A stretch of DNA of 64,000 nucleotides from Sphingomonas sp. LY54 (GTDB taxonomy: Bacteria > Pseudomonadota > Alphaproteobacteria > Sphingomonadales > Sphingomonadaceae): assembly GCF_035594035.1 (NCBI RefSeq), contig NZ_CP141588.1, positions 2,572,501 through 2,636,500 on the forward strand, written 5' to 3'. A program made the translations under genes and the position numbers. The notes under the pieces were generated by a model. That model had not been told where the DNA came from and did no database searches. It saw only the letters and a list, made by a program, of their open reading frames with translations. Below, piece after piece: positions 28,182 through 37,948 of the stretch (position 1 is its first letter; each line of letters begins with the position of its first letter).

Positions 28182-28334
28182 ATGGCGGACCGGAGCGAGC
28201 GGAATCTGATCGAGCGACAAGTCGACACTCCGCCAAAGGCCGCCTGGACCGCCCCGGCCGTCGCCCGACTTAACGCGAACGACGCGGAGCAAGGCGGCGC
28301 ATTCGTCTCAGACTTGGGCGTCAACTTCTCCTGA
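28182..28334 (+). CDS. 50-residue peptide, candidate RiPP precursor
   Basis: The start is ATG at 28182, with GGGGAAGA five bases upstream; the frame extends to an ATG at 28137 that lacks a ribosome site. The N-terminal half is charged. The second half contains PPKAAWTAPAVARLNANDAE followed by QGGAFVSDLGVNFS. The K-x-x-W-x-x-P-x-x-x-x-L pattern resembles the leader motif of proteobacterial lasso-type precursors (K-x-x-Y-x-x-P-x-L), and the Gly-Gly pair could mark the leader/core boundary. A B1/C/B2-like maturation set lies at 39860-42462. It follows the exporter operon by 124 bp and is followed by a strong hairpin. Other readings: a small regulatory or exported peptide. Function unproven. Confidence 0.55.
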   Translation: MADRSERNLIERQVDTPPKAAWTAPAVARLNANDAEQGGAFVSDLGVNFS

Positions 28335-28356
28335 CATTTTGGGCATGCGCGGTTTC

Positions 28357-28385
28357 GGCGCCCAATCCCGCCGGGATTGGGCGCC
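28357..28385. terminator. Strong hairpin between convergent genes
   Basis: GGCGCCCAATCCC and GGGATTGGGCGCC form a perfect 13-bp stem around a 3-base loop. It lies between the peptide gene (plus) and the giant protein gene (minus), so it probably ends transcripts from both sides; T-tracts are weak. Confidence 0.75.
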
Positions 28386-28414
28386 TTGCCTATGCTTGGA
28401 GCATCGTGTGACGC

Positions 28415-31400
28415 TCAGAGGATGAAGTCGACCGGCTCGAGCGTGCCGCCGCCGAACAGCGTCACCTGAATGACGAGATCGGCCGTACCGTCGCCGTTCA
28501 CATCGCCTTCCACCGTCCAGTTGCCGCCGCCTATGTCGAGCAGGCGAAGCTCGCCGGCCCCGGTCCCGCCACCGCCGGTGAAGGCCGCACTGCCGATCGA
28601 GTGAAAGGCCTGGTTGCCGCCAAACAAAGTGTTGGCGTCGATCCCGGCCAGATCGATCTTGTCGATGAGGTGCTGGAAATCGGTAATCGTGTCCGGCGTC
28701 GCGGCGGCGGACTCGCTGACTGTGCTGTAGCGGAACGTGTCGGGGCCCACACCGCCGGTAAGACTGTCGGAGCCGCCTCGGCCGACGAGGATGTCCGCGC
28801 CTTGGCCGCCGATGAGGGTGTCGCTGCCCGCGCCGCCGAAGACGCGGAATGTCCCATTGGTCTCGGCACTGCCGTTGAACGTAACGGTTTCGGTCGCCCG
28901 TAGCGCGCCGCCGTCGACCGTCATCTGCACGCCGGCGGCGAGATTGCCGTCATGCATAGTGAGATTGTAGTCGAAATTCTCTCCCAAGGCCCCGAACCGC
29001 GTATCGAGCGCCGACACGAAGCCGATGCTCCTTATGCTGACAATCTGCGCTGCGCCGAAGGTGATCGTGTAATCGCCGCGGAACGCCAGTTGGTCGATGC
29101 CGCCCGGGCCGCCGTTGACGAGATCGCTGGCGCCCCATTGGCCGACATCGCCAAACAGGAACACGTCGTTCTGCGCACCGCCGGTAAGGTCGTCGACGCC
29201 GCCGCCGCCGTAGATGAAGAAGCTGCCATCGGTCTCGGCCGAGCCATCGAAGGTCAGGTTCTCGCCCGCCTGCAGGCGGTTCGCGTCGACGACCAAGCGC
29301 ACGCCGGCCGCGACATTCTCGTCCACGGTGGTGATGTCATAGCTGAACAGATCGGTGCCCGTCGCCCCGAAGCGGGTGTCCGAGCCCGGCAGGATGGCAA
29401 GCGATTCAATCGAAAGCACGCCCGTGCCCAGCGTCAACGCGTTGAGCCCGGCATAATCGCCCTGAATGGCGAGCTGGTCGGTGCCGCCGTCGCCGTCGAC
29501 CTTGTCGGCATTGGTCAGGGTCGCGCCGAACAGGAAGACGTCGTTCGCGCCGAGGCCGATCGCCTGATCGTCGCCGCCCTGATCGAGCCGGAAGAAGTTC
29601 GGTCCGGCAGTGCCGGTGATGACGTTGTTGCTGCCGTCGCCCATATAGATGTCGTCGGCCGATTCCAGCCCGTTGACGGTCACGACCATCGTGGCGGTGT
29701 CGCCGCCCGCGACGGTGTAGGTGAAGCTGTCCAGCGCCTGGTTGTTGGCCGCGCCGGAAGCGGCGGCGGTGAGGCTGTTGAACGCGCCGTTGGGCTTGTA
29801 AGTGTAGCTGCCGTTGGAATTGACGGTCAGCTTGGCGCCCGACGCCAGCGTGATCTCGGTGCCGACCGACGCGCCGACGCCATTGACCTGGGTGACCGTG
29901 ATCGCCGGGCCGTCGGGATCGGTGTCGTTGGTGACGAGGTTGCCGCTGACATTGGTCGCTTCGTCGGTGGCGGCGGTGTCGTCATTGGCGACGGCCGCGT
30001 CCGGCACGGCGGTAACGGTGATCGTCGCGGCGGCGCTGCCGGTAGGGTCGGTGGCGGCGCCGTCATTCACGGTGAAGGTCACGGTGCGGGTCAGCGTCGA
30101 GGGCGCGTCGGAATTGTTCGAATAGCTGACATTGGCCGTGGTGAGCTCGACCGCGCAGGCGCAGGCGCTGCTGTTGAAGGTGATGACCAGCGCCGTGCCA
30201 TTGGTGCCGCCGGTGAAGCTGCCGACCAGAGTGCCTTCGTAATAGACGTCGTTGCCGGCCACGCCGACTTCGCCGGGGCCGTTGCCGACATGGTTGATGG
30301 TGAGCTGATCGGCCGGGGTGCCGTTGGCGGTGAAGGCGGCGGTTACGGTATAGCCGGCGTAATTGGTCGGCTGGTCGCGGTCGAACACGATTGCGTTCGG
30401 CGCGATGATTACCGGCGGATCGTTCTCCGTGTAAGAAGCGGTCGTATCGACGTCCGGAATGGTGAAGAAGTCGAGGTCGATGAACGGCGCGTCGTTGACC
30501 GCCGTGATGTTGACGGTGACCAGTTCGGTGTCGGTATCGCTCGCGGCGCCGCCGCCCTGGTCGCCGCCCGGCGAACCGTCGGTGAAGCTATAGGCGAGCT
30601 GCACCGATGCCGGCGGGGTGTCGCTGTCGTTGGTGTAGCGCAGCGACTGGATCACCTCGTCGACCAGCGCCGAGGTCGCGATCGCGGCCAGGCTCGTGAA
30701 GCTGATCTCGATCTCGCCGCCGCCATTGGCGGTGATCTCGCCGAAGATCTGGCCGCCGGTCGTCTTGAGGTCGTTGCCGTCGATCGTGAAGTTGGGCCCG
30801 GCGATCATGCTGAACGAATCGTCGAGGTGGGGGCCCCCGTTGCGGCTCATCGCAAAGGTCGACCCGGCATAATCGCCGTTGCCGCCGTTGCGCGCGTCGA
30901 GGTCCGGGTCGGCGACGGTGACGCCGGCGAGGATGGCGACTGCGGTCTGCTCGGTCGCCGAGGCGGTCGCGGCGGTGCTCAGCACCGGCGAATCGTTCTG
31001 CGGCGTGACGGCGATCGTGCGGGTGAAGGAGCCGGTCTGGGCGCCGGCACCGGTACTGTCGGTGAGCGAGATCGTGATCTCGCGCGCGGTCGAGGTCGGA
31101 TAGTTCGAGTTGCTGGTGAACGAGGCGATAGAGATCAGCGCCTCAATCGCCTCCGGCGTGGCGTCGGCATCGAGCGAGGCCGAGACCGTGCTCGCGGTAT
31201 AGGCCGTGACCTGTGCGAACACGGTGCCGTTATACGAAATCTCGCCGGTGCTGCCGTTGAGCGCGACTCCGGTGCCGGGCGTGGACGAGAAAGTGAGGAT
31301 GATCTGGTCGCCGGTCTGCTGGCCGGACGTGAAGGCGAGGCTGATCGATCCGCCCGCGAAATTCGCATTGTCGACGTCGGTGACATCGATCGTCGTCACC

Positions 31401-34400
31401 AGCGGTAGCGGCGCGCCGCCTTCGGTGTAGGTGGTGCCGCCGGTGGTGGCCAACACCGGCGCGTCGTTCACCGCCGTCACGTCGAACGTGAACGTGTTGG
31501 GCGACTGATCGAGGTCGTTGGTGCCGCGGTTGTCGCGGACCTGGAACGTGAAGGTGTCGTGGCCCACGCCGCTCTCATTGGCGTCGGGAATGTAATAGAA
31601 GCGGCCGTCGAGATACTGGACGAGGATCTCCTGGCCCGCGGTCACCGCGACCGGAGCGGTGCCGCCGACGCCGTCGGTGTCGAGGAACAGGAGTCCGTTG
31701 CCGGGCAGGGTCGTCACCACCACCGACGCGAAGGTGTCGCCGTCGATGTCGGAGAAGTGGAACTCGCTCGCCGCGAAATCGTGGCGGCCGTCTTCCAGGA
31801 TCGTCTGGGTCTCGTCGTTGCCGGCCGGCGCATTGCCGGCGGTGAAGCCGATGTCGAGCGTGTCGTTGGTGTCGTTGGCCGGTCCGGTCGGGCCCGCACT
31901 CGTCTCGAGCCCGTAATCGAGCCGGATCGAGCGGGTGGCGGCGTAGCCGGCGACATTCTCCCCATTATTGTCGTTGTCGACATTGTTGTTGGGGTCGGCG
32001 GCGCCGAGCACAGCGGTCATGTCCTCGAGCGGCTGGCCGGCGCCGAAATTGGCAGCGCCGATGACGACGATATAGTCGCCCGGCGCGAGGCCGGCGAAGC
32101 TGTACAGCCCGTTGGCGCCGGTCACCGTGGTAAGGGCGGTTCCCGTGCCGGGCGCGGCGGGCGTGTCGATGCCCGGATCGTAACCGGCGCCGCCGCCGAG
32201 ATTGTTGAAGCCGATGTAGAGATCGGTGCCGGCATCGTAGACGCCGTTATTGTTGGTGTCGGCGTAGAGCGTCAGCGTGACCCCGACGATGCCGGTGTCG
32301 CCCGCGTCGAAGACGCCGCTGCCGTCGACGTCGTTGAAGACGAGGTTGCCGAGCGTCAGCGAGTCGATCGCCGCGGCTTCGGGGTTGGAGTTGGTCGCGA
32401 GCGTTTCATCGCTATCGCCGATCGCCATGCCGTTCCAATATCCGGCGAGCCGGTCCTCGCCCGGGTTGTTGACGGTGGCGCGATAGTCGACGGTTACCTG
32501 CTGGCCCGGCTGGAGCGTGCCGAGGTTGATCGGCGCGAACGCGAACGCCCCGGTCACCGCATGGCCGTTCGCCGAAGCGACGTCCGCGAAGCCGGCGAGG
32601 CGGCGCTCGCCGGCGCCGACCGTGCCGTACATCAAAGCGTCGCGGTCGCCCGCGGCATAGGTGTCGCCGAGCCCGATCTGGTGACCAAGCTCGTGGGTGA
32701 CCACGGTCAGCAGGTCGATGCGGGTGCCGGCCGCGCCGAGGCGGTCGGTGGCGTGGAGCTGGGTGCCGCTGCCGGCATATTCGCTGTCGTCGCCCGGGGT
32801 GGCGTCGACGAACCAGGTCCAGCCGGCGGCATTGTCGTCGATCGTGATCGCGCCGAGGCCGCTCTCGCCGAGTTGGAGCCCGCCGAGATTCTGGACGGTG
32901 ACGGAGACGGCGCGCAGCGCCGCGATCTGGGCGTCGGTGGCGCCGGCCAGCGTCCAGCGCTGGATCGCCGCGTCGACGATCAGGTTGAGCTCGCTCTGGC
33001 TGAGCACGCCGTCGTCGACCACGACCGGGCCGGCCGGTGCGGTCGGTTCGACGACCACGGGCGGCGGCGGGCTGGCGGGCTGGCCGCTGGGCGTCCCGCC
33101 CCCGCCGAAGCCGTCGGGCTCGGAGACGATCGGCGGCAGCCCGCCGCCAGTCTCGTCCGGCGTCGCCGCGACCGGCGCCTCGGCCGCGAACATCGGCAGC
33201 GACGGGTTCGACGGCAGGGTGGGCGCTGGCTGGCCCCACTGCGGGACGCCACCGACCGCGACCTTGATCTGCGCGAGGCCGTTGGCCTCATCGATTGAAT
33301 TAGGAGCGACAGTAGCAGGCGCGAGTTGCGTGACGTTGAGGGTGCCGCCGCCGCCCTCGTTGACGCGCATCGCGGTTGCGTTCGGATCGCCGACTAGGCC
33401 GCCGATGTTAGTGAACACATTGCCCGTGATCGAGGTATTGAGCGTGCCGGGGGCGGTCGTCTGGACGATCAGCCCCCGGTCGGTCGGGATATCGTGCAGC
33501 AGGTTGTTGGTGATCGTCGCGTTGACGGTCCCGGGCGTGAGGTTCTCGACGACGCTGATGCCCTCGAATTTGGTCTGCTGGACGTCGTTGTTGGTGATCA
33601 GCAGGTTCGCCACGCCGCCGCCTTCCATCGAGACCTGGATGCCGCGGCCGAGTTGGGAGCCGGAAAGGGCCTGGCCGGTGACGCCGATGTCGTTGTCGTC
33701 GAGCGTGCCGTTGATCGTGCCGGTGAAATTGCCGTTCGAGAAGACGTTGATCGCGGTCGAGCGGATGACGTTGATGTCGTTGTCGTGGACGTTGAAGGTG
33801 AGGTTGGCGGCCAGCGCCGTCGACATGTTCACGCCGGAATTGTTGTCGTTGAAGACGTTGTTGCCGACATCGGCCTGCATCGTGCCGCCGGCGGTGTCGA
33901 CATGGACTGCGGTGCCGGTGAGCGCGCCGGCTGTGAGGTTCCCGTCGAACAGATTGCCGCTGACGGTCGTGCCCATCACGGCGGTGCCAAAGCCGAGGAA
34001 GTTGAACAGATTGCCGTGCAGGCCTGTCGCGCCGTTGCTCGTCACATCGTTGTTGAGGAGCTGGAAGTTGGCCAGCGTGCCGCTGCTGTTGGTGATCTGG
34101 ATCTCGAACTCGTAGTTGTTGGTGATCAGCGAGTTGGAGATCGAGGTCGGCCGCGAGCCGCCCGAGGCGGTGCCGGTCAGCTCCGCAATGTTGATGCCGC
34201 TATGGTCCTGCAGTTCGCTCGTGCCATTGTCGAAGATCGTCATCTCGTTGAGCACGAAACCGTGGACGCCCGATCCTCCAATGCCGTCGCCGGAATTGTT
34301 CTGGATCGTCACGTTGGCGAGGCGGACATTCTGGACGTTGGTCAACGAGATGCCGTCGCCGGTCATGTTCTGGATGGTGCCGCCGGTGCCGTTGCTGCCT

Positions 34401-36730
34401 CGCGCGCCCGCCACGCCGTCGCCCAGCACGGTGAAGCCGCCCGAGCCGGTGCCGTTGAGGACGATGCCGTTGTCACCGCCGTTGGCCGCGATGCTGTCGA
34501 AGGTGACGCCGGCCGAGCCGATCGTCGTGCCGTTGATCGCGTTGAAGGCAATCGTGTTGGCCGCGTCCGTGCCGGCGGTGACGTTGATCGTATTGCCGCT
34601 GCCCGCATCGGTGACCGTGATCGTGCCGGCATTGTCGGCGTTGAAGCCGCGACCGCTGGTGGTGACGATGTCGAGCCCGTTACCGACGGCGGCGAAGTTG
34701 GTCGTCGAGCCGTTGTTGCTCGTCAGGTTGACGGCATTGTTGCCGCCCGTGCTCAGGTTGATGGCGCCGTTGAAGTTGACGGTGCCGCCGTTGCTATTGG
34801 TGATGTCGATGCCGCCGCCGCCGCTGGTCGAGGTGATCGTGCCGGCCTGGAAGGTGATCGTGCCGGCATCATGCTCGTCGATGTTGACCGCATTGCCGTT
34901 ATTGTCGGTGATATTGCCGTTCCAGGTGACGTTCGCGTTGCTCGGCGTACCCGGAACTCCGTCGACGACGAAAGCGTCGCCGGCGTTGGCGTGAATGATC
35001 TGGTTCGGCGTGCCCGGGTCCGCATGGTCGAACGTGAAGGTGCCGCCCGAGCCGGCGATGATGTCGACTCCGGCGTCGCCGCCGTTGAGGGAGACACGGC
35101 CGTTGAAGTCGTAGGTGCCGTCGGCGTTGCTGAACTGCAGGCCGGTGCCGCTGGTCGCCGTCACCGCGCCGTTGAAGGTGACCGATCCGGTCGCATGGTT
35201 GAGGACGTTCACCGTCGCGCCGGGGTTCGCATTGGTGATCGTGCCGCCATAGGTGAAGGTGGCGGTGCCGTCGGCGATGTTGACGGCGTGGCCGGTCGGG
35301 CTGGTGATCGCGGTGCCGCTGGCGAAATTGAAGGTGCCGCCGGAGCCGTTCACGACGTCGATCCCGGCGTCGCCGCCGGCGAGGGTCGTGGTCCCGTTGA
35401 AATTGTAGGTGCCGTCGGCGTTGTTGAACTGCAGGCCGGTGCCATTGGTGGCGCTGAGCGTGCCGGTGCCGAAGGTGAGCGTGCCGCTGTGGCCACCCGC
35501 GGCGCTGACGAGCCCTCCGGTCGCGGCGGCATGGGTGATCCCGCCCGTATAGGTGGTCGAGACCGCGCCGCCGCTGACAGCGAAGGAATCGCCGCTGGCG
35601 TTGGTCATCGATCCGCTTCCGAGCGCGAGCGTGCCGGTGATGTTGGTCAGCGATACGTTGTTGACGCCGCCGCTAGAGGTGACGCTGGAGAAATCGTTGC
35701 CGACGACCGCGCCGTCCGAAAGATTGAGAGCTGCGCCGGTGGTGGTGATCGTCGACTGGTAGGCCGGGGTGACGCCATTGAGCGCCGCCGGGTTGAGATT
35801 GAGCGTGCCGAAGCTGCCCACCTGGTTATCGCTGATGCCGCCGGTGTTGGTACCGTTGCCGACGATGTTCAGGCCGGCGATCGTGTTGCCCGCGCCGACG
35901 GTGACGGCGAAGCCGTTGGTCGCGCTCGACGTGATCGTCGCATTGCTGGCGGCGTTCTCGATGGCGTGGCCGTTGACGGCGAGATCCGCGCCGGTGCCGA
36001 TCAGCCGCTGGTCGGCTTCGAGGATGATCTCACCCGCCGCATTGCCCTTGACGTAGATCGTGTCGCCGATCCCGTCCTTGTTGGCGGTGTTGAGCGCGCC
36101 GATCGAGTTGAACGGATTGGCCGAGGTGCCCGTGCCGCCCGCCGCCGCGGCGGCGTCGACATACCAGACCTCGCCCGAGAGCGTGATCGTCACCGTCGCG
36201 GTGCTGGTGAGGTTGTCGGCGACCGTGAGATAGTTGCCGTCGAGGCCGGCGTCGGTGATCGTGTAGGTGAAGCTGTCAGTGCCGATGTCGCCGGCCTGGT
36301 TGACGTAGTTGAACGTGCCGTCGGAGAAGATGTTGAAAATGCCGCCGCCCGCGCTGGCGCCGCCGCTGACCGGGATGATCTGGAAGGCCGAGATCGCGTC
36401 GCCCGCGAAGCTGGCGTCGTTGCTGAGCAGGTTGCCGGCGACGAACGAGGAAGGGCCGCTGCCGATATTATTGGCGGTGCCGACCCGCAGCACGGTGTTG
36501 CCCACCGCGGTGAAGCTGTCGTTGTTGGCCAGCGGCGAGATGTTGAGCGTGCCGGGCACCATCGTGATGCCCGAAGACGTGTCCTCGAGCGTCACGCCGG
36601 TGAGCGGAACATCGCCGCTATTGGCCAACAGGATCCGGATGGCGATGACGTCGCCGGGATCGTAGACGCCGACTTCGTTCTGATCGTTGGAGAACGACGT
36701 GGTGCGCGTGACAGTCATTTGTGGCGGCAT
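28415..36730 (-). CDS. Giant modular RTX protein with beta-helix and embedded metalloprotease-like domain, 2771 aa
   Basis: Exported surface or secreted protein. Domain order by position: a DUF11/Ig-like N-terminus (residues 1-185); GEVWYVDAAAAAGGTGTSAN, then a long parallel beta-helix region to about 1140, rich in Asn/Gly repeats; a Pro-rich linker; a matrixin/serralysin-like domain with VTHELGHQIGLGD near residue 1345 and a LMYGTVGAGERRL Met-turn; an SdrD B-like domain (VFNDVDGSGVFDAGDTG, about 1475); tandem cadherin-like/VCBS repeats (about 1640-2250); a repeated LFGDVGQWG-type beta array; RTX nonapeptides (GGQGADILVGRGGSDSLTGG, about 2640); and a peptidase M10 C-terminal region ending EPVDFIL, the secretion signal. 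No signal peptide. The convergent TolC-ABC-HlyD operon is the probable exporter. Adhesin, biofilm matrix or processing roles are possible. Confidence 0.9.
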   Translation of the reverse strand: MPPQMTVTRTTSFSNDQNEVGVYDPGDVIAIRILLANSGDVPLTGVTLEDTSSGITMVPGTLNISPLANNDSFTAVGNTVLRVGTANNIGSGPSSFVAGNLLSNDASFAGDAISAFQIIPVSGGASAGGGIFNIFSDGTFNYVNQAGDIGTDSFTYTITDAGLDGNYLTVADNLTSTATVTITLSGEVWYVDAAAAAGGTGTSANPFNSIGALNTANKDGIGDTIYVKGNAAGEIILEADQRLIGTGADLAVNGHAIENAASNATITSSATNGFAVTVGAGNTIAGLNIVGNGTNTGGISDNQVGSFGTLNLNPAALNGVTPAYQSTITTTGAALNLSDGAVVGNDFSSVTSSGGVNNVSLTNITGTLALGSGSMTNASGDSFAVSGGAVSTTYTGGITHAAATGGLVSAAGGHSGTLTFGTGTLSATNGTGLQFNNADGTYNFNGTTTLAGGDAGIDVVNGSGGTFNFASGTAITSPTGHAVNIADGTATFTYGGTITNANPGATVNVLNHATGSVTFNGAVTATSGTGLQFSNADGTYDFNGRVSLNGGDAGVDIIAGSGGTFTFDHADPGTPNQIIHANAGDAFVVDGVPGTPSNANVTWNGNITDNNGNAVNIDEHDAGTITFQAGTITSTSGGGGIDITNSNGGTVNFNGAINLSTGGNNAVNLTSNNGSTTNFAAVGNGLDIVTTSGRGFNADNAGTITVTDAGSGNTINVTAGTDAANTIAFNAINGTTIGSAGVTFDSIAANGGDNGIVLNGTGSGGFTVLGDGVAGARGSNGTGGTIQNMTGDGISLTNVQNVRLANVTIQNNSGDGIGGSGVHGFVLNEMTIFDNGTSELQDHSGINIAELTGTASGGSRPTSISNSLITNNYEFEIQITNSSGTLANFQLLNNDVTSNGATGLHGNLFNFLGFGTAVMGTTVSGNLFDGNLTAGALTGTAVHVDTAGGTMQADVGNNVFNDNNSGVNMSTALAANLTFNVHDNDINVIRSTAINVFSNGNFTGTINGTLDDNDIGVTGQALSGSQLGRGIQVSMEGGGVANLLITNNDVQQTKFEGISVVENLTPGTVNATITNNLLHDIPTDRGLIVQTTAPGTLNTSITGNVFTNIGGLVGDPNATAMRVNEGGGGTLNVTQLAPATVAPNSIDEANGLAQIKVAVGGVPQWGQPAPTLPSNPSLPMFAAEAPVAATPDETGGGLPPIVSEPDGFGGGGTPSGQPASPPPPVVVEPTAPAGPVVVDDGVLSQSELNLIVDAAIQRWTLAGATDAQIAALRAVSVTVQNLGGLQLGESGLGAITIDDNAAGWTWFVDATPGDDSEYAGSGTQLHATDRLGAAGTRIDLLTVVTHELGHQIGLGDTYAAGDRDALMYGTVGAGERRLAGFADVASANGHAVTGAFAFAPINLGTLQPGQQVTVDYRATVNNPGEDRLAGYWNGMAIGDSDETLATNSNPEAAAIDSLTLGNLVFNDVDGSGVFDAGDTGIVGVTLTLYADTNNNGVYDAGTDLYIGFNNLGGGAGYDPGIDTPAAPGTGTALTTVTGANGLYSFAGLAPGDYIVVIGAANFGAGQPLEDMTAVLGAADPNNNVDNDNNGENVAGYAATRSIRLDYGLETSAGPTGPANDTNDTLDIGFTAGNAPAGNDETQTILEDGRHDFAASEFHFSDIDGDTFASVVVTTLPGNGLLFLDTDGVGGTAPVAVTAGQEILVQYLDGRFYYIPDANESGVGHDTFTFQVRDNRGTNDLDQSPNTFTFDVTAVNDAPVLATTGGTTYTEGGAPLPLVTTIDVTDVDNANFAGGSISLAFTSGQQTGDQIILTFSSTPGTGVALNGSTGEISYNGTVFAQVTAYTASTVSASLDADATPEAIEALISIASFTSNSNYPTSTAREITISLTDSTGAGAQTGSFTRTIAVTPQNDSPVLSTAATASATEQTAVAILAGVTVADPDLDARNGGNGDYAGSTFAMSRNGGPHLDDSFSMIAGPNFTIDGNDLKTTGGQIFGEITANGGGEIEISFTSLAAIATSALVDEVIQSLRYTNDSDTPPASVQLAYSFTDGSPGGDQGGGAASDTDTELVTVNITAVNDAPFIDLDFFTIPDVDTTASYTENDPPVIIAPNAIVFDRDQPTNYAGYTVTAAFTANGTPADQLTINHVGNGPGEVGVAGNDVYYEGTLVGSFTGGTNGTALVITFNSSACACAVELTTANVSYSNNSDAPSTLTRTVTFTVNDGAATDPTGSAAATITVTAVPDAAVANDDTAATDEATNVSGNLVTNDTDPDGPAITVTQVNGVGASVGTEITLASGAKLTVNSNGSYTYKPNGAFNSLTAAASGAANNQALDSFTYTVAGGDTATMVVTVNGLESADDIYMGDGSNNVITGTAGPNFFRLDQGGDDQAIGLGANDVFLFGATLTNADKVDGDGGTDQLAIQGDYAGLNALTLGTGVLSIESLAILPGSDTRFGATGTDLFSYDITTVDENVAAGVRLVVDANRLQAGENLTFDGSAETDGSFFIYGGGGVDDLTGGAQNDVFLFGDVGQWGASDLVNGGPGGIDQLAFRGDYTITFGAAQIVSIRSIGFVSALDTRFGALGENFDYNLTMHDGNLAAGVQMTVDGGALRATETVTFNGSAETNGTFRVFGGAGSDTLIGGQGADILVGRGGSDSLTGGVGPDTFRYSTVSESAAATPDTITDFQHLIDKIDLAGIDANTLFGGNQAFHSIGSAAFTGGGGTGAGELRLLDIGGGNWTVEGDVNGDGTADLVIQVTLFGGGTLEPVDFIL

Positions 36731-36891
36731 GTGTCTAACCCCCGGCTAGTCGCGAAGTCGCCGCCCCTGGCGCGCGCGAGTTGTTGATGATGGGCATGGT
36801 ACAGGAAATGCAGATTTCGCGACTTCATTTAACGCCCGGATAAATCTTCGATTTTTGTATTACTGACCCATTTCGGGCAGTCCAAGACAAG

Positions 36892-37419
36892 CTATCCTCG
36901 CGGCGGGAACACGCCCTGCAGCGCGATGCAGAAATTCAGCGTCAGATACGGCATCATATTGTTGTGCGGAAAGTCGCTGCCCGCGATCGCGAGCGCCTGC
37001 GGCGCCATCGTCGTCATATTGGCGCTGGTGTTGGTCTGATAGACCTGGCCGCCTACCGAATTGCCGAGGATCACGTTCGAATCGAGGGTCCCCTGGGTGC
37101 CGTTTTCGAAGGTGCCGTGGAAAGCGTGGCTGTGGAACGGGATCTCGCTCTGGAGCAGGGTCACCGTCTCGGTCCCGCTCTGCTCGCCGAGATCGTGCAG
37201 CGACAGGCCGGGGCCCTGGCCGGGGTGCATCGCGGCCGAGCCCTGCAAATTGGGCAGCGCGAAGTTCGATTGGCCGTTGCCGCCATAAGTGGTGCCGAGC
37301 AGCGAGAAGAGCGCCGTGTTCTGCGAGAGCGGCAGAAGCTGGCCGTCGCAGAACGCCCACCCCTTGGGCGCGAAATTGAACGGGAAGACGCGGATCTCCG
37401 CAACGAAAGGATCGGCCAT
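36892..37419 (-). CDS. Phage-collar-like (MdpB-type) protein, copy 1
   Basis: A 175-residue protein of the tail-collar/microcystin-dependent-protein family. The N-terminal block FNFAPKGWAFCDGQLLPL, then LFSLLGTTYGGNGQSNFALP, is diagnostic. The C-terminal block PYLTLNFCIALQGVFP closes the domain. Start ATG at 37419 with GAGGAG eight bases upstream; the frame extends upstream without similarity. Three such genes lie head-to-tail within 1.6 kb, 13 and 12 bp apart, so they form one transcript unit upstream of the giant RTX gene. The family is named from phage, but no phage gene is nearby. The role of chromosomal copies is not established. Confidence 0.9.
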   Translation of the reverse strand: MADPFVAEIRVFPFNFAPKGWAFCDGQLLPLSQNTALFSLLGTTYGGNGQSNFALPNLQGSAAMHPGQGPGLSLHDLGEQSGTETVTLLQSEIPFHSHAFHGTFENGTQGTLDSNVILGNSVGGQVYQTNTSANMTTMAPQALAIAGSDFPHNNMMPYLTLNFCIALQGVFPPRG

Positions 37420-37432
37420 GTTGCTGTGCTCC

Positions 37433-37936
37433 TCAGGTTGGGCTCGGGAAGAGGCCGAATAGCGAGATGATGAAATTGACGCAGAGGTAAGGCTGGAAGT
37501 TGGTGTGCGGCTGGCTGCCGCCGACCGGGCCGACCGACACCGGCGAGAAACTGCCGGCGACGCTTTCCACGGCATAATGCTGGACCAGCGTCGAGGTGGC
37601 CATCACGTTGTTGCCCGGATTGGGATCGCTGGCGTTGCTGCTGGAGCCGGTCAGGACGTGGGTGTGGGCCGGGATCTGGTTCACCGTGAGCGTGACCTCC
37701 TCGGCGCCGCCCGTCTCCGCGAGGATGAAGCCGTTGCCCTGGTGGAGGGTGAGGCGGCCGCGCAGGTCCGGCAGCGCGAAGGTCGACTGGCCGTCGCCGC
37801 CATAGGTCGTGCCGATCAGGTTGAAGAGCGTCTCGTTCTCGGAGATGGGCAGGAGCTGCCCTTGGCAGAACATCCAGCCCGCCGGCGCGAAATTGCCTGC
37901 GAACATCCGGATCTCACCGACATAGGGTTGGGCCAT
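37433..37936 (-). CDS. Phage-collar-like (MdpB-type) protein, copy 2
   Basis: A 167-residue paralogue: FAGNFAPAGWMFCQGQLLPI, IGTTYGGDGQSTFALPDLRG, HTHVLTGSS in the middle loop, and PYLCVNFIISLFGLFP at the end. The conserved Cys residues of the family are partly replaced at the C-terminus compared with copies 1 and 3 (CVN rather than FCIALQG). Start ATG at 37936 after GAGCCGA. It is the middle gene of the triplet. Confidence 0.9.
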   Translation of the reverse strand: MAQPYVGEIRMFAGNFAPAGWMFCQGQLLPISENETLFNLIGTTYGGDGQSTFALPDLRGRLTLHQGNGFILAETGGAEEVTLTVNQIPAHTHVLTGSSSNASDPNPGNNVMATSTLVQHYAVESVAGSFSPVSVGPVGGSQPHTNFQPYLCVNFIISLFGLFPSPT

Positions 37937-37948
37937 CGGCTCGGCTCC

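Noticed and set aside
28952..36787. Long plus-strand open frames opposite the giant RTX protein
   Set aside because: The minus-strand frame has recognisable domains throughout; the antisense frames are compositionally odd and have no motif.
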